Of a DNA stretch of 33,152 bases, positions 21,360 through 30,239 are shown piece after piece. Where the stretch lies: the NCBI GenBank assembly GCA_051453625.1, contig JBOZIK010000001.1, positions 145,370,672 through 145,403,823 on the forward strand, given 5' to 3'. The notes under the pieces are model-generated. The model was not told the origin of the DNA. It ran no database searches and saw only the letters and a program-made list of their open reading frames with translations. Position 1 is the first letter of the stretch. Each line of letters opens with the position of its first letter. The position numbers were made by a program, and so were the translations under genes. The stretch comes from Welwitschia mirabilis (taxonomy: Eukaryota > Gnetophyta > Gnetopsida > Welwitschiales).

Positions 21360-24300
21360 AGATTCTATTATGGTATAGGTAAACTAATTATCATTTTGTT
21401 ATAATAACTAAAAGGGTATTTTAAATCTTTCAAGGATTAGCAAATTTTTGAAAGATAGGTTTAAATATAAGAAGGATGTAAAAAGTAATTAAGTTCTTAA
21501 TTAATTTAATATGTCCTCTTCCAACTATAAAATAATTATCTATGAAATAATTTAGCACAAAAACTTTAGTCAAGAAATTCACTAAGTACAACTTAGTTCC
21601 TCCATAAGAAATAAAACATTCTATAGTTACAAGTAATGAAACTATTATGTCTCATGATAAACTATAGGAAAAAACCAGGATATTATAAAATGTATCATCT
21701 ACTAACATATGAATTATCTAAATCCTTTAAAGCATTGAAGGTATAATTCTATCCCTTTCCCCCCACCTCCCCCACGTCTAAAAAAAATAAAAAAATAAAA
21801 ATAAAAATAAGAAGAAGAAGGTGATTCAACATACACTATTATATAACTCATAATCTCAATATAATAAAAGATAAAAAAAGTAAATCAAATTCAATCACTA
21901 TTAAAGTGAATTTACTAATGATGTAATCACTATAGAGGTTACCAAATCATAGACTAATTTCAAGGCAAGGCCTACTACATGACACATGGAAAAATCATTT
22001 CCTCATACTTAGGGAGGAATAAAGGAAGATTACAATCTCATGATGAGTTAAACCCTCATCATAGCTAGTGGAATTATATATTTTCAATGAATGAGTTTTA
22101 ATTAATGATGATGAACAATGCTCTAAAGATGATGAATTCCAAACTTCTTGTATTAATCAAGGATACAAGATGAAGAATGATTAGTTCTCAAGGTGGATTG
22201 AGCTTTAATTCTTCTTTAGAATAAAATATATTTGTTGACATGTCCTTGTTATTAATAGATTAATAGTTATAGATCTCCTTTTGTAGTATGAAATAAATAT
22301 ATAATTCTTAATCTTTGTAGATTAGTTTAGCACTAGACTATTAGGTCAACCCATCATCTTAGCATATGATTAGCTTATCCTTCTTTATAGAATCCATTTA
22401 GTTCCATAATACTAGTAGTACTAGTGTTTTACATAATAACACAAGTACCATTATCTAATTTGGGTCTAATGAATTCTAGGTAGCTTAAGAAGATTTGTAA
22501 ATAAAATATCGAAAGTTAGTCCTTTTTTATTAACAATTTTGATAATTAATAGATAAACATAGTTAATAATAAGTTAATTTTAACTATAGTACATATATCC
22601 TTGAAAATATATTAATTTACTAAATCCAATTAGGTAAAATTTAAAAATTTAAATGTGAAAACCCTTAATAGATCATTTACTAGTCCCTTCGTAAAGTTCT
22701 ACACTAAAATACTATGGAGGCTATCTCAAAATTTAAAAATTTTCACACACCTTATTTATGTACCATATTAATAATTGCATTTATACCTATTAATGAGCTA
22801 GAAATCCTTGGTTAATAGTCATATATTAGAAAACTTAGATTAAATCGTGTAAATTAAAAGTTCATCATTCAAATTAATCATAAAGATTTCCTTTCCTTTT
22901 TTTCAAATCTTTAATTTTTAAAACTTTCTAAAAAAAGGAAATGTATGAATTCCTACATAATTTAAATGAATTTCAATAAATTTTTACAAAAATAGTAATA
23001 ATTTTCACCCTCCAATCTAATTTATACACTATTCTTAATGATTAGATTTAGTTATAAAATTAGAAAATATCACACAAAGTCATACGACAAAAAGGGAAAA
23101 ACACACATTTTACTATTACTTAATATGGATGAATCACATATATCATGAAAGAAAATAAAATAAAATAATAAATAGAAAAAGAATAAGAAATATAGGAAAA
23201 ACATGTTACAAAGAAAAGGATCTCCTCACACTAAGAGCTGGAGGCTCTTTATGAGAAAGGCTGGTAAAGATCATAAGAATAATTACATGACCTCTATTTA
23301 GTTTCTTTGCATCCTTCTCTAAAGTCTTTGAAAAACATCCTTTTATTTAAGTGATGCTTGCTCCATAAGCTCTCTGTTGTCTTAAGAAGAAGTATGATGT
23401 CATGTCCTAGCTCTACATCATAATTGAGGTGAAGGTGATCTTTTTTATCCTTCTTCTTTTTCTTCTTATAATATGCAGAGGTCTTCATTTACATCTACAA
23501 GCCTAATCAATTTAATATTTATTCATACATAGGTGATCTTCTTATTAATGATATAATCTATGGCCTTGTTATTTTATCCATCAAAATGGAGAGGTTTACT
23601 ATAATTTATATCTAATAATACCATTAATAATAATGTGGAGGATAAGCTTATTAGTGTTTCTCCTCACCTCCTTAGTTAATCAAAATAAACTTACACATGT
23701 TGAATATCCTATTCTTTTGAATAATGAACATAAGAGCCAAAGAAAATAAGTAATCACAAGTGACATGTATGGAGGGATACACATTTGCAATAATGAATCT
23801 AAATAAAGTCAATTGATTTTTAAACAAATAATTGCATAGAATATTCCCCTCCCTATTTGAGGCATACTCAATAATTAACTTATTACATAATACAATTAAA
23901 TCTTTTTCTAATGTAGAAGAACAGAAATAAAGATTTTCTTAAACCTCTAGAAATTAAATAAAAAATGGTGTTAAGGATAATACCTCTAACCCATATGGTA
24001 AGATTTCATTTACTATCTTATTATTCTTAGATCTTCCCTCTTTTTCTTGTGCGTAGAATAAACAAATTAGCATAGAATTCTTTGAATTCTCTTAGAAAAA
24101 AGATTTTTCCACTTTTCTTCATAAGGTAATCATCATCTATTTAGTCTATTTTGTTAATGGATAATGTGGCATGCCAAATAGGCCACTATCTAAAGTTCCT
24201 TCCATAATGAAATATCTATGTCTACTTGATATCAACCTTTTTACTGATGATTTGGTGGTGAAATGGGATGTTGTATTATGAAAATAAATAATAACACTAG

Positions 24301-25484
24301 CTATGATTATAAATAAAAGTAATTACAAGTATACATAAGAACAACATTATAAGTACTTAACTTTGAGTGGGAGCACATGATTGGGATTAAAAAGTAGTAG
24401 TAGTACTAGAAGAAATGATAGTGATGCTACTTAGAATAAGTGTTTGTTAAATTAAAAAAAAATAATAATAAAAAGTAGGTATGCAATAATAGGGATCATA
24501 TTAGTAGCAAGGAATGATGGATCTATAGATCAGTAACACCAATTAAAATGAACTTAAGCTATGAAACTAAGGTAATAGTGATGAAGGATAGCATGATAAC
24601 ATGGGTTTTAAACTAGTAGTAGTTGCACTAATGTAAGGAAAAAATGGTGTTAATGGATCTAATAGTGATGTCAATTAAGATAAATGTATGTAAAATAATG
24701 ATATTAGTATAGCTCTAGAGTGGTAGAAGCCTCAAAATGGAAATAACAACAAGTAAAAAGGGTGAGGGCTTAAGCCAATTTATAAAGAACGAAGGGTAAT
24801 TGCAAACCATTAATTTAGATGGAAGGAATGGATAGTTGAGATCAAATATGTTTATAGTATGTTTTGTTTAATGAAAAAAAAGAGGAAAATAAGGAGGTAG
24901 TTTGGTTTTATGCATTTTATCTTGCACTTATAGTAGTTTGAAATCACATACACAATTCAAAAACTAATTACTAAACTAATGATGAGTTATACATGACTTT
25001 ATGAATCTAATTCAAGCCTTTAAAATGCATCAATCATGATGCTACTAATTAAGGAAGGCCTAAATTACATTTATAACCTAGGCAAGAGGTCTATTATTTT
25101 AAAAAATAAAATAAAGAAAACACATTGATGAGTTAGTTTAATAAATGAACCACAAATAAATTCACTTACTAAAAATTTATTATAAATAGTATAAAATTTT
25201 TATAATAAGATTTAATCTAGTTCATAGTATACATCTAGTATAATGTATTTCCATTTTTTAATTACTTTACCTCTATAGATCTATCACAACATGTTATAAA
25301 AGCCTTATTGAAGGCAAAACCTTATCCTTAAACTCACATCCAACCCCATCATGCATATGCCATAAAAGAGTTTTTATCAATGAAATGTGTTATCAAATAT
25401 GAGTATGAGTGTATCCCATGTAGTATATCTAAGCTAGAATAACTTATGATTGTAGTGGTATAGGTGTTAGAGTTTGAAGCCTGA
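21360..25484. other. About 4.1 kb AT-rich sequence, no gene recognised
   Basis: I read both strands and found no recognisable domain. Notable local composition: a C-rich run CCCCCCACCTCCCCCACG at about 21757-21775 followed by A-rich (AAAAAT)n and AAG repeats to 21821; and a lysine-rich minus-strand open stretch at 23294-23488 that results from a (CTT)n microsatellite. Some of this may be the interior of old retroelements too decayed to recognise. Confidence 0.4.
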
Positions 25485-25498
25485 TTTCTCTATCATGA

Positions 25499-25746
25499 TG
25501 TTAGAATTTTATACAAAATAATTTATGTGTAATAAAACATTAATAATGATAATATTAAAATTAACATTGGAACATCATTTTAAAGTAGCTTTATGTGATT
25601 TAAAAAAACCATGTGCCTAAAGGGCACTTTAAACTTGAAAGTGTTTCTTATGAAACACACTAATATTTCTTGTGAAACACCCTAATAAATGACATGTTAA
25701 TTAAAAAAATTAGATGATAAATGATAATATAAAAGCCTATGTTTCA
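25499..25746 (-). repeat. R2 retrotransposon 3' LTR, part 1 (split by LINE-D)
   Basis: This segment aligns with 32456-32700. Both start TGTTNNAATTTT, then share TTAATAATGATAA, a block ending GTG(A/G)TTTAAAAAAACCA, an AAAG.GCAC.TT block, GTTTCTTAT.AAACAC, CCTAATAAATGA and ATGATNATATAAAA. The alignment breaks at 25746 where LINE-D begins and resumes at 28846. Together the two parts give about 334 bp against 310 bp in the other copy. The ends TGTTA (25499) and TAACA (28927-28931) form a short inverted repeat, as for an LTR. Confidence 0.8.
25731..25746 (+). repeat. Left target-site duplication of LINE-D
   Basis: The 16 nt AAAAGCCTATGTTTCA match 28830-28845 at 14 of 16 positions; the two differences are C versus T. 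It sits exactly where the R2 LTR alignment is broken. Confidence 0.85.
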
Positions 25747-25998
25747 AATGATACATTCGAAGAAGGTTGAGGAGCTATGCTAGGGTTTTAAAGCTCTGCT
25801 AGAGTTTAGCAGATCTAGAGTGTAGGAGGGAGCAAGGCTTAAAAGGCCATAGATCGGCAGGGGCAGTTTCGGTCTCTGGTCATGAAGTGCAGGGTAATTT
25901 CAGTAACCAGATAGTATTTCTACAAGTATGTTGTAGAATATTTTAACTCTTAGTTTCGATCCAATTTTAGGGCTTTTTTAAAGAGGTTTGTCCCCAAC
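25747..25998 (+). other. LINE-D 5' leader
   Basis: Non-coding leader before the first ORF1 Met (25999). It contains TTAAAGCTCTGCTAGAG... with nearby inverted pieces, and CAGGGGCAGTTTC at 25858-25870, a 13-mer found again in the LINE-D 3' UTR at 28661-28673. L1-type LINEs carry internal promoters in this region, but I see no specific promoter motif. Confidence 0.6.
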
Positions 25999-27092
25999 AT
26001 GGAGAAGACTTAGTTCTCTAGGGAAGAAAAATCCCTAGTTTTAGACATTGATAAAGATGCTTGCTATGAGATTGAGAAGAAACTTAGATACAATCTAATC
26101 AGAAAGTTCATATCATCTAGTCCTTGACTAAGGATGGATTGGATCTATGAATGGGTAGCTACTAAATGGACAGGAGTTAATAGAGTTGATGTTATTGCTA
26201 TGCCGGAAGGGCTTGTATTATTTCAGTTAGATAACGAATGAGATCAGGATCAAATAATCACAAGAGGACCTTAGTTTTTTAGGGTTTGAGGTCTTGTCCT
26301 AACTAAATGGACGTTGGGGATACAATTAAACTTGAATCTATTTAAGAAGTTACCAATTTGGATCTACATCCATAAATTTCCATTGGAGTTTTTGGGATGA
26401 ATATCTCTTAAGAAAAATGGCTATTCAGTTTGGTAAACTCATCAAACTAGACAGGATCACTGTCAAACAGATAAGATTAGTGTTGGCTAAATTTTACATT
26501 TAGATAAGTTTAGAGGACACAAAGGTAATTCAATCTGTAAAATTTAGATCTAAATGGGGTATTTGTAAACCTAAAATTACTTATGAGAATCTTCCAGTTC
26601 CTTGTATGATTTGTGAAAAATTAGGACACATTTCTAGGAGATGTGCTCCTCCTGAAAAGAAATGTTCACATTGTGGTATAATGGATCATTTAAGGGAAGA
26701 ATGTAGAAAACAAATACTTAATATTAAGGAAAAACAAAATGAAATTTGTACTTTTTGTAGGAAGACTAGACATAATCAGAGCATATGCCAATATAAGCAA
26801 ATGAAGGAATACACGAGAAAAAGAACTATTGTTTTTCCCAAGAAAACTAAGGACAACAAGAAAAAAGAAGTATAACCCCTTTCAACCTCTTATGGAAGAA
26901 GAAGATACTCAACAACCTCTAACTAGTGATGAACCTAATGAAGTGGAAACTCAAACGAAGGGAGGGCTCAGTAATAGAACCCTTCGAGAATGGGAAACAA
27001 TAGAGAATGTGGCTAATACCTTCCAATTCACCATTGAAGATACTCTAAGGAAAAGTCAAGTGCCTAGAAAGGAGAAAAAACACCCCCAATGA
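25999..27092 (+). pseudogene. LINE-D ORF1 pseudogene with three CCHC zinc knuckles
   Basis: The nucleic-acid-binding protein of a plant LINE. From the Met at 25999 (MEKT*FSREEK) the frame passes through the DUF4283-type domain: RGP*FFR, GLVLTKW, LPIWIYIHKFPLEF, a frameshift at about 26393, then WDEYLLRKMAIQFGKLIKLDRIT and ITYENLPVPC. Three C-x2-C-x4-H-x4-C knuckles follow, at 26603-26644, 26663-26704 and 26747-26788, all with every Cys and His kept. A second frameshift near 26829-26875, in a Lys/Arg-rich stretch, leads into an acidic, Thr/Ser-rich tail (MEEEDTQQPL...). The tail ends at TGA 27090-27092, which overlaps the ORF2 ATG. In-frame stops fit transitions. Three knuckles are more than the one or two usual in plant LINEs. 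Confidence 0.87.
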
Positions 27093-28211
27093 ATTATTTC
27101 ACATGGACTTGTAAGGGATTAGGGTCCTCCTATAAGAAAAAGATCCTAAAAAATATTATCAGTCAGTTTAATATTAATTTAGTTTGTCTACAGGAAATAA
27201 AGATAAAAAACAATATGGAACAAAGTGATTTTAGAGAAATAATGGACTTTTCTTACCTTTATAACCCAAGGCACTTCTAGAGGCCTCATGATCCCATAAA
27301 AAGAAAGGCAGATCTTATTTACAGTAGTAAGAACTACATCACAATATTCCTTAAAAAAAGAAAACTAGACCATAACGAACCTTTATAGTCCCTAAAATAA
27401 TCAAGATAAATCCTTTGTCTTCGAAGAAGTCTAGAGGATTATGATAGATAAATCCAAATGACTTATCTTGAGTGATTTTAATTAATTTCTTCATCTCTAG
27501 GAAAACTTAGGAGGTAATAACTAAAATTATAAAGGAGCTTCAATCCTAAAAGACTTTTTGATAAGAAATTCTCTTACAGACATTCCTATCGCTAGTTTCA
27601 CATACACTTGATCCAATAGAAGAGTAAGTAATTATCTAATTATGTCTAAGATTAACAAAATTCTTGTAGGTAAGGATTTAGCTAAGTTCTTGATTAAAGC
27701 TTGTGGTCTAAATAGGATTGCTTTAGACCACTATCCTATCAAAATTAAAGTGGAGATGATTTCACCTTAAAAAGTCCCATTTCATATGGAACAACATTGG
27801 ACTAATAGGACAAAAACTAGAATGCTACTAGGAAAAATATGGGCCTAGTGTAATGGGACTCAACCCATAGCTTTTTTGTACAGGGGCCTTAATACCTTAA
27901 AATCTCACATAAGAAATTGAAGAAGGAAAGATAAAGAGAGGTTTGAGTTAAAAGCAGAGCTTAAAAAAGAAATCTAAAGAATTCAGATTGAGCAGGAGGA
28001 GGTAGGAGATCAAGATAGCCTATAAAATAGAGAATATTAGTGCCTAATGAAACTCTAAGAAATAAATGCTAATGAAAAAAATTACTAAATAAAATAATCA
28101 AGGATCAAATGGCTAAAAGAGGATGATAAACATACTAGGTTTTTCTTTTAGCAAGCCAACTAATATAGATCAGATGATAGGATTAGAAGACTAACCATCA
28201 AAGGTCAAATA
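27089..28211 (+). pseudogene. LINE-D ORF2 pseudogene: endonuclease and linker, cut before RT
   Basis: Starts at ATG 27089, overlapping the ORF1 stop as ATGA, with MNYFTWTCKGLGSSYKKK then NLVCLQEIKIK, the W-N-x-R-G-L and L-Q-E-x-K boxes of LINE AP endonucleases (catalytic Glu kept). Later come LILSDFN (27462-27482; GDFN box, Asp and Asn kept), LTDIPIASFTYT*SN (DIP.....FTW box, Trp to stop), the weak SR.DR box (SNYLIMSKI) and LDHYPI (27723-27740; SDH box, catalytic Asp-His kept). The charged linker then reads RIKWLKEDDKHTRFFF (28101-28148), the conserved W-L-K-E-x-D-x-N-T-x-F-F-H block just before RT. LTR-X begins at 28212. Stops are nearly all at Trp or Gln positions. Confidence 0.88.
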
Positions 28212-28268
28212 TGTTATAACCCACATTTTGTAAGCTTTAATTAATAGGGTTTCTAAACTATGTAAAAC
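28212..28268 (+). mobile_element. Second LTR-X copy, 5' end only, running into a gap
   Basis: These 57 nt, beginning TGTTATAACCCACATTTTG, are identical to 2624-2680. They interrupt LINE-D ORF2 just after the linker block, which marks 28212 as the insertion point; the five preceding bases AAATA (28207-28211) would be the target duplication. The other end is not seen: no GGGGTGTTACA follows the gap. Confidence 0.85.
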
Positions 28269-28368
28269 NNNNNNNNNNNNNNNNNNNNNNNNNNNNNNNN
28301 NNNNNNNNNNNNNNNNNNNNNNNNNNNNNNNNNNNNNNNNNNNNNNNNNNNNNNNNNNNNNNNNNNNN
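28269..28368. other. Assembly gap of 100 N
   Basis: Exactly 100 N, a placeholder for unknown length. It starts 57 nt into LTR-X and must hide at least the rest of that element, and possibly the LINE-D RT. Confidence 0.99.
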
Positions 28369-28514
28369 TTCGACTGCATCCAGATAAAAATCTCGCAGGT
28401 GTTGAAGAATTCAAAGAGGTAAATCAAGCTTTTGAGGTGCTCTCTGATGATATGGGTTACTTCTTACTCGAACACAATCATGGTAATCTATTTCCATTCT
28501 ATAGAGGACTCTAA
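28369..28514 (+). pseudogene. DnaJ (Hsp40) J-domain fragment
   Basis: From 28371 one frame reads R-L-H-P-D-K-N-L-A-G-V-E-E-F-K-E-V-N-Q-A-F-E-V-L-S-D-D. This is the end of helix II, the invariant H-P-D loop (HPD at 28377-28385), and helix III with the usual F-x-x-[IV]-x-x-A-[FY]-x-V-L-S-D pattern. J-domains stimulate Hsp70 ATPase activity through the HPD loop. The frame stays open after LSDD (MGYFLLEHNHGNL...) to TAA at 28512-28514, but that part is not J-like; the expected Tyr-Asp end of the domain is missing. Helix I and the start would lie in or before the gap. No stops interrupt it, unlike the surrounding LINE, so it may be young or a real exon misplaced at the gap. I cannot name the DnaJ subclass. 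Confidence 0.82.
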
Positions 28515-28829
28515 TCCTCCTCTATCTAGGTCTTTTTCTTTTTAAATTTTAATTTTTTGGTAACTTTTGTAGTATGGGGCATTTTTGCCTCCAGTCTGTT
28601 AGTAGTTCTATGCTTTTTACTCTTATAAATAGGCAGTTCCCTGTGTTCAGTCTATTTTCTCAGGGGCAGTTTCACCCTAATTTTTGTTTTGTTTTACAAT
28701 CCTATACTGAATAGTCAGTGGAATACCTTTCCTATGTTTCTGAATAGTCGAATTTTCTTATCAGTCTTGGGCATTATCGCCCCTCAATGTACATTTTCTA
28801 GTCTAATATATTTACTTTTTTCAACAAAA
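28515..28829 (+). other. LINE-D 3' UTR with short hairpin modules
   Basis: Non-coding segment between the J-domain frame and the A tail. It carries a series of short G-to-C hairpin-like modules: GGGGCATTTTTGCCTC (about 28576), GGCAGTTCCCTG (28632), GGGGCAGTTTCACCCT (28662) and GGGCATTATCGCCCC (about 28769), interleaved with CAGTCT boxes. It ends CTAATATATTTACTTTTTTCAAC plus 8 A, a typical plant LINE 3' end, directly followed by the target duplication. Confidence 0.65.
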
Positions 28830-28845
28830 AAAAGTTTATGTTTCA
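28830..28845 (+). repeat. Right target-site duplication of LINE-D
   Basis: AAAAGTTTATGTTTCA, 14 of 16 matches to 25731-25746. Its first four A overlap the LINE A tail, so the safe core is 12 nt with two C/T differences. Confidence 0.85.
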
Positions 28846-28931
28846 TTCTTTATATAGTTGATAAAGGGATGTGATACATGGGATACATACATTCACTATA
28901 ATTGTTTAAAAAATTAACTATTTTATTAACA
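28846..28931 (-). repeat. R2 retrotransposon 3' LTR, part 2
   Basis: Resumes the alignment with the R2 5' LTR: TGATACATG against TAGTACATG, then AAAATTAACTATTTTATTAACA against AAAATTAACTATTTCATTAACA (one transition in 22). It ends at TAACA, the LTR terminus. Confidence 0.8.
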
Positions 28932-28944
28932 TTTTGTTTTTCCC
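28932..28944 (-). promoter_or_regulatory. Probable polypurine tract of R2
   Basis: The plus strand reads TTTTGTTTTTCCC immediately inside the 3' LTR, that is GGGAAAAACAAAA on the minus strand. Its position directly before the 3' LTR fits the plus-strand primer of an LTR retrotransposon; a single C interrupts the purine run. Confidence 0.6.
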
Positions 28945-30239
28945 TAGCTAAGTACAAAGATTTATAGCTTAGAGTAGTTTTCCCTTTTATTTTTAAAACA
29001 CTCTCTCAAGATAATAATCGTTATTTTAGGATGAATGTAATCTTTGTTCATGAAGTAGATATCTTCTTCTTCTTTTTTAATGAACTAGAACCTTTGAGAC
29101 TTTTGATGAGTCAATTATTAAGTCATTCTTCTTAGGAAGCTTCCTTATTCAATGGAGTAAGTTAAATGTAGAAAAGAATTATTTTACTTCTTGTTTTATA
29201 TAATGAAACATGTTTTGTTTTCTAACATGAAATTAATTTATTTTCTAAGCATCATCTTTGCAAAATGCGTTTTGAGATATCTTTATATACGTCTTCTTTT
29301 ATTACTTCATGACCTATTCAATGTTTATTATTTTAGGTTTCTCATCTCTACATTCATGGCTAGTCTCTTTTTATATTCTATCATGCTTCTTCATAGGAAT
29401 AACTTATTTCATCACTTAATACTATTTTAATTGGTTTCTTACAATAAATCCTTTTATTTTATGTACATAGATTCTTTAACTAGATTGTTAACATCAATCT
29501 AGAATTTTGTGTTGATATTAACTTTACTATTTTAGAAACTTATAAATTCAAGCTTCAACTTTCTTAAATTTGTTCTTACTTGAAAAAATAAACTTTTTGG
29601 GTAAAAATTGTTTTGTGATGAGTTGACTTAAGTATCTTCTTTAAGGCCTCCTCTTAAGCCAACTCCTTAACTAGTTTAAAAGCCTACTGGAATAAGTTCC
29701 ATTCTTAATTTTAAAATAATGGAAAACCTACTTTTAAAATTCCTACTTTTACAACAAAGTAGTCTTTTTTTGGATAAAATAGTTTGTTTCATAACAAACT
29801 AGTTGTTTGGAAGAAAAGCACTTTAGATAAAATGTTTATTTCATAATAAACTAGTCATTTTTGGATTGAAATAGCTTACTTTAGAATATTTTATTAGTAG
29901 AAATAAATTTTTTAATCTTAGTTAATTTCTACTTCATATCCATTAATTTTTTTCCCTCATCTTCATCTTTACTTGCAAGTTTTTAAAAAAATCTTTCAAG
30001 AGAATATTTTAGACCATTAATTATTGTTTCTAACTCTTTTTGAGAGCATAAGTTTATTCCAGAACGAATACTTAGAATAAGAGAATGATTTTATCTCATT
30101 TTATCTCCCTTGATATCATTCTTATATGGTATTCTTTAGTTTTAGCAAAACACTCATATTTCATGTTTTTAATTCCTAGTCAACTCCAAAGTTTAAGATG
30201 ACAATATTCACGGTTGAGAAGGATTTACAAATGAAAAGG
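28945..30239 (-). mobile_element. R2 internal region, left part (no pol recognised)
   Basis: This stretch is T-rich on the plus strand, so A-rich on the minus sense strand, as retroelement RNAs usually are. No gag, protease, integrase or RT motif could be found. It contains three perfect small hairpins at 29743-29762, 29780-29801 and 29834-29851. With no pol and about 3.5 kb of interior, R2 is best read as a non-autonomous LTR element or one whose coding part is deleted. Confidence 0.5.
29743..29864. repeat. Cluster of three perfect hairpins, two in diverged tandem units
   Basis: CTACTTT/AAAGTAG around a 6-nt loop (29743-29762); TAGTTTGTT/AACAAACTA around TCAT (29780-29801); GTTTATT/AATAAAC around TCAT (29834-29851). 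The last two lie in tandem units 29772-29810 and 29825-29864, which share the GATAAAAT lead and ACTAGT..TTTGG tail. They differ by a paired change in the stem (G-C in one, A-T in the other), so base pairing is kept. Confidence 0.75.

Larger units (their letters stand above)
25747..28829 (+). mobile_element. LINE-D: LINE inserted in the R2 LTR, itself hit by LTR-X
   Basis: Bounded by a 16-bp target duplication (25731-25746 and 28830-28845), with an 8-A tail at 28826-28833. It has a 5' leader (25747-25998), ORF1 with three zinc knuckles, and the start of ORF2 with a nearly complete endonuclease. The LINE breaks off at 28211 just before the RT, where LTR-X begins and runs into a 100-N gap. After the gap comes a J-domain fragment, then a LINE-like 3' UTR. 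The empty target site is visible in the other R2 LTR. The missing RT may lie in the gap. Confidence 0.88.

Noticed and set aside
23294-23488. 64-residue lysine-rich minus-strand open frame
   Set aside because: The lysine run comes from a CTT microsatellite, the rest matches nothing I recognise, and the length is expected by chance.
28191-28427. Minus-strand open frame across the 100-N gap and the J-domain fragment
   Set aside because: Mostly N, and antisense to the J-domain frame, which has the real motif on the plus strand.
28212-28829. LTR-X as a complete element ending after the gap
   Set aside because: Neither the GGGGTGTTACA end nor a second AAATA flank appears between the gap and the LINE-D tail.
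29191-29430. 79-codon hydrophobic plus-strand open frame suggestive of a membrane protein
   Set aside because: T-rich DNA gives Phe/Leu/Ile-rich frames automatically; this strand is antisense to the A-rich R2 element.
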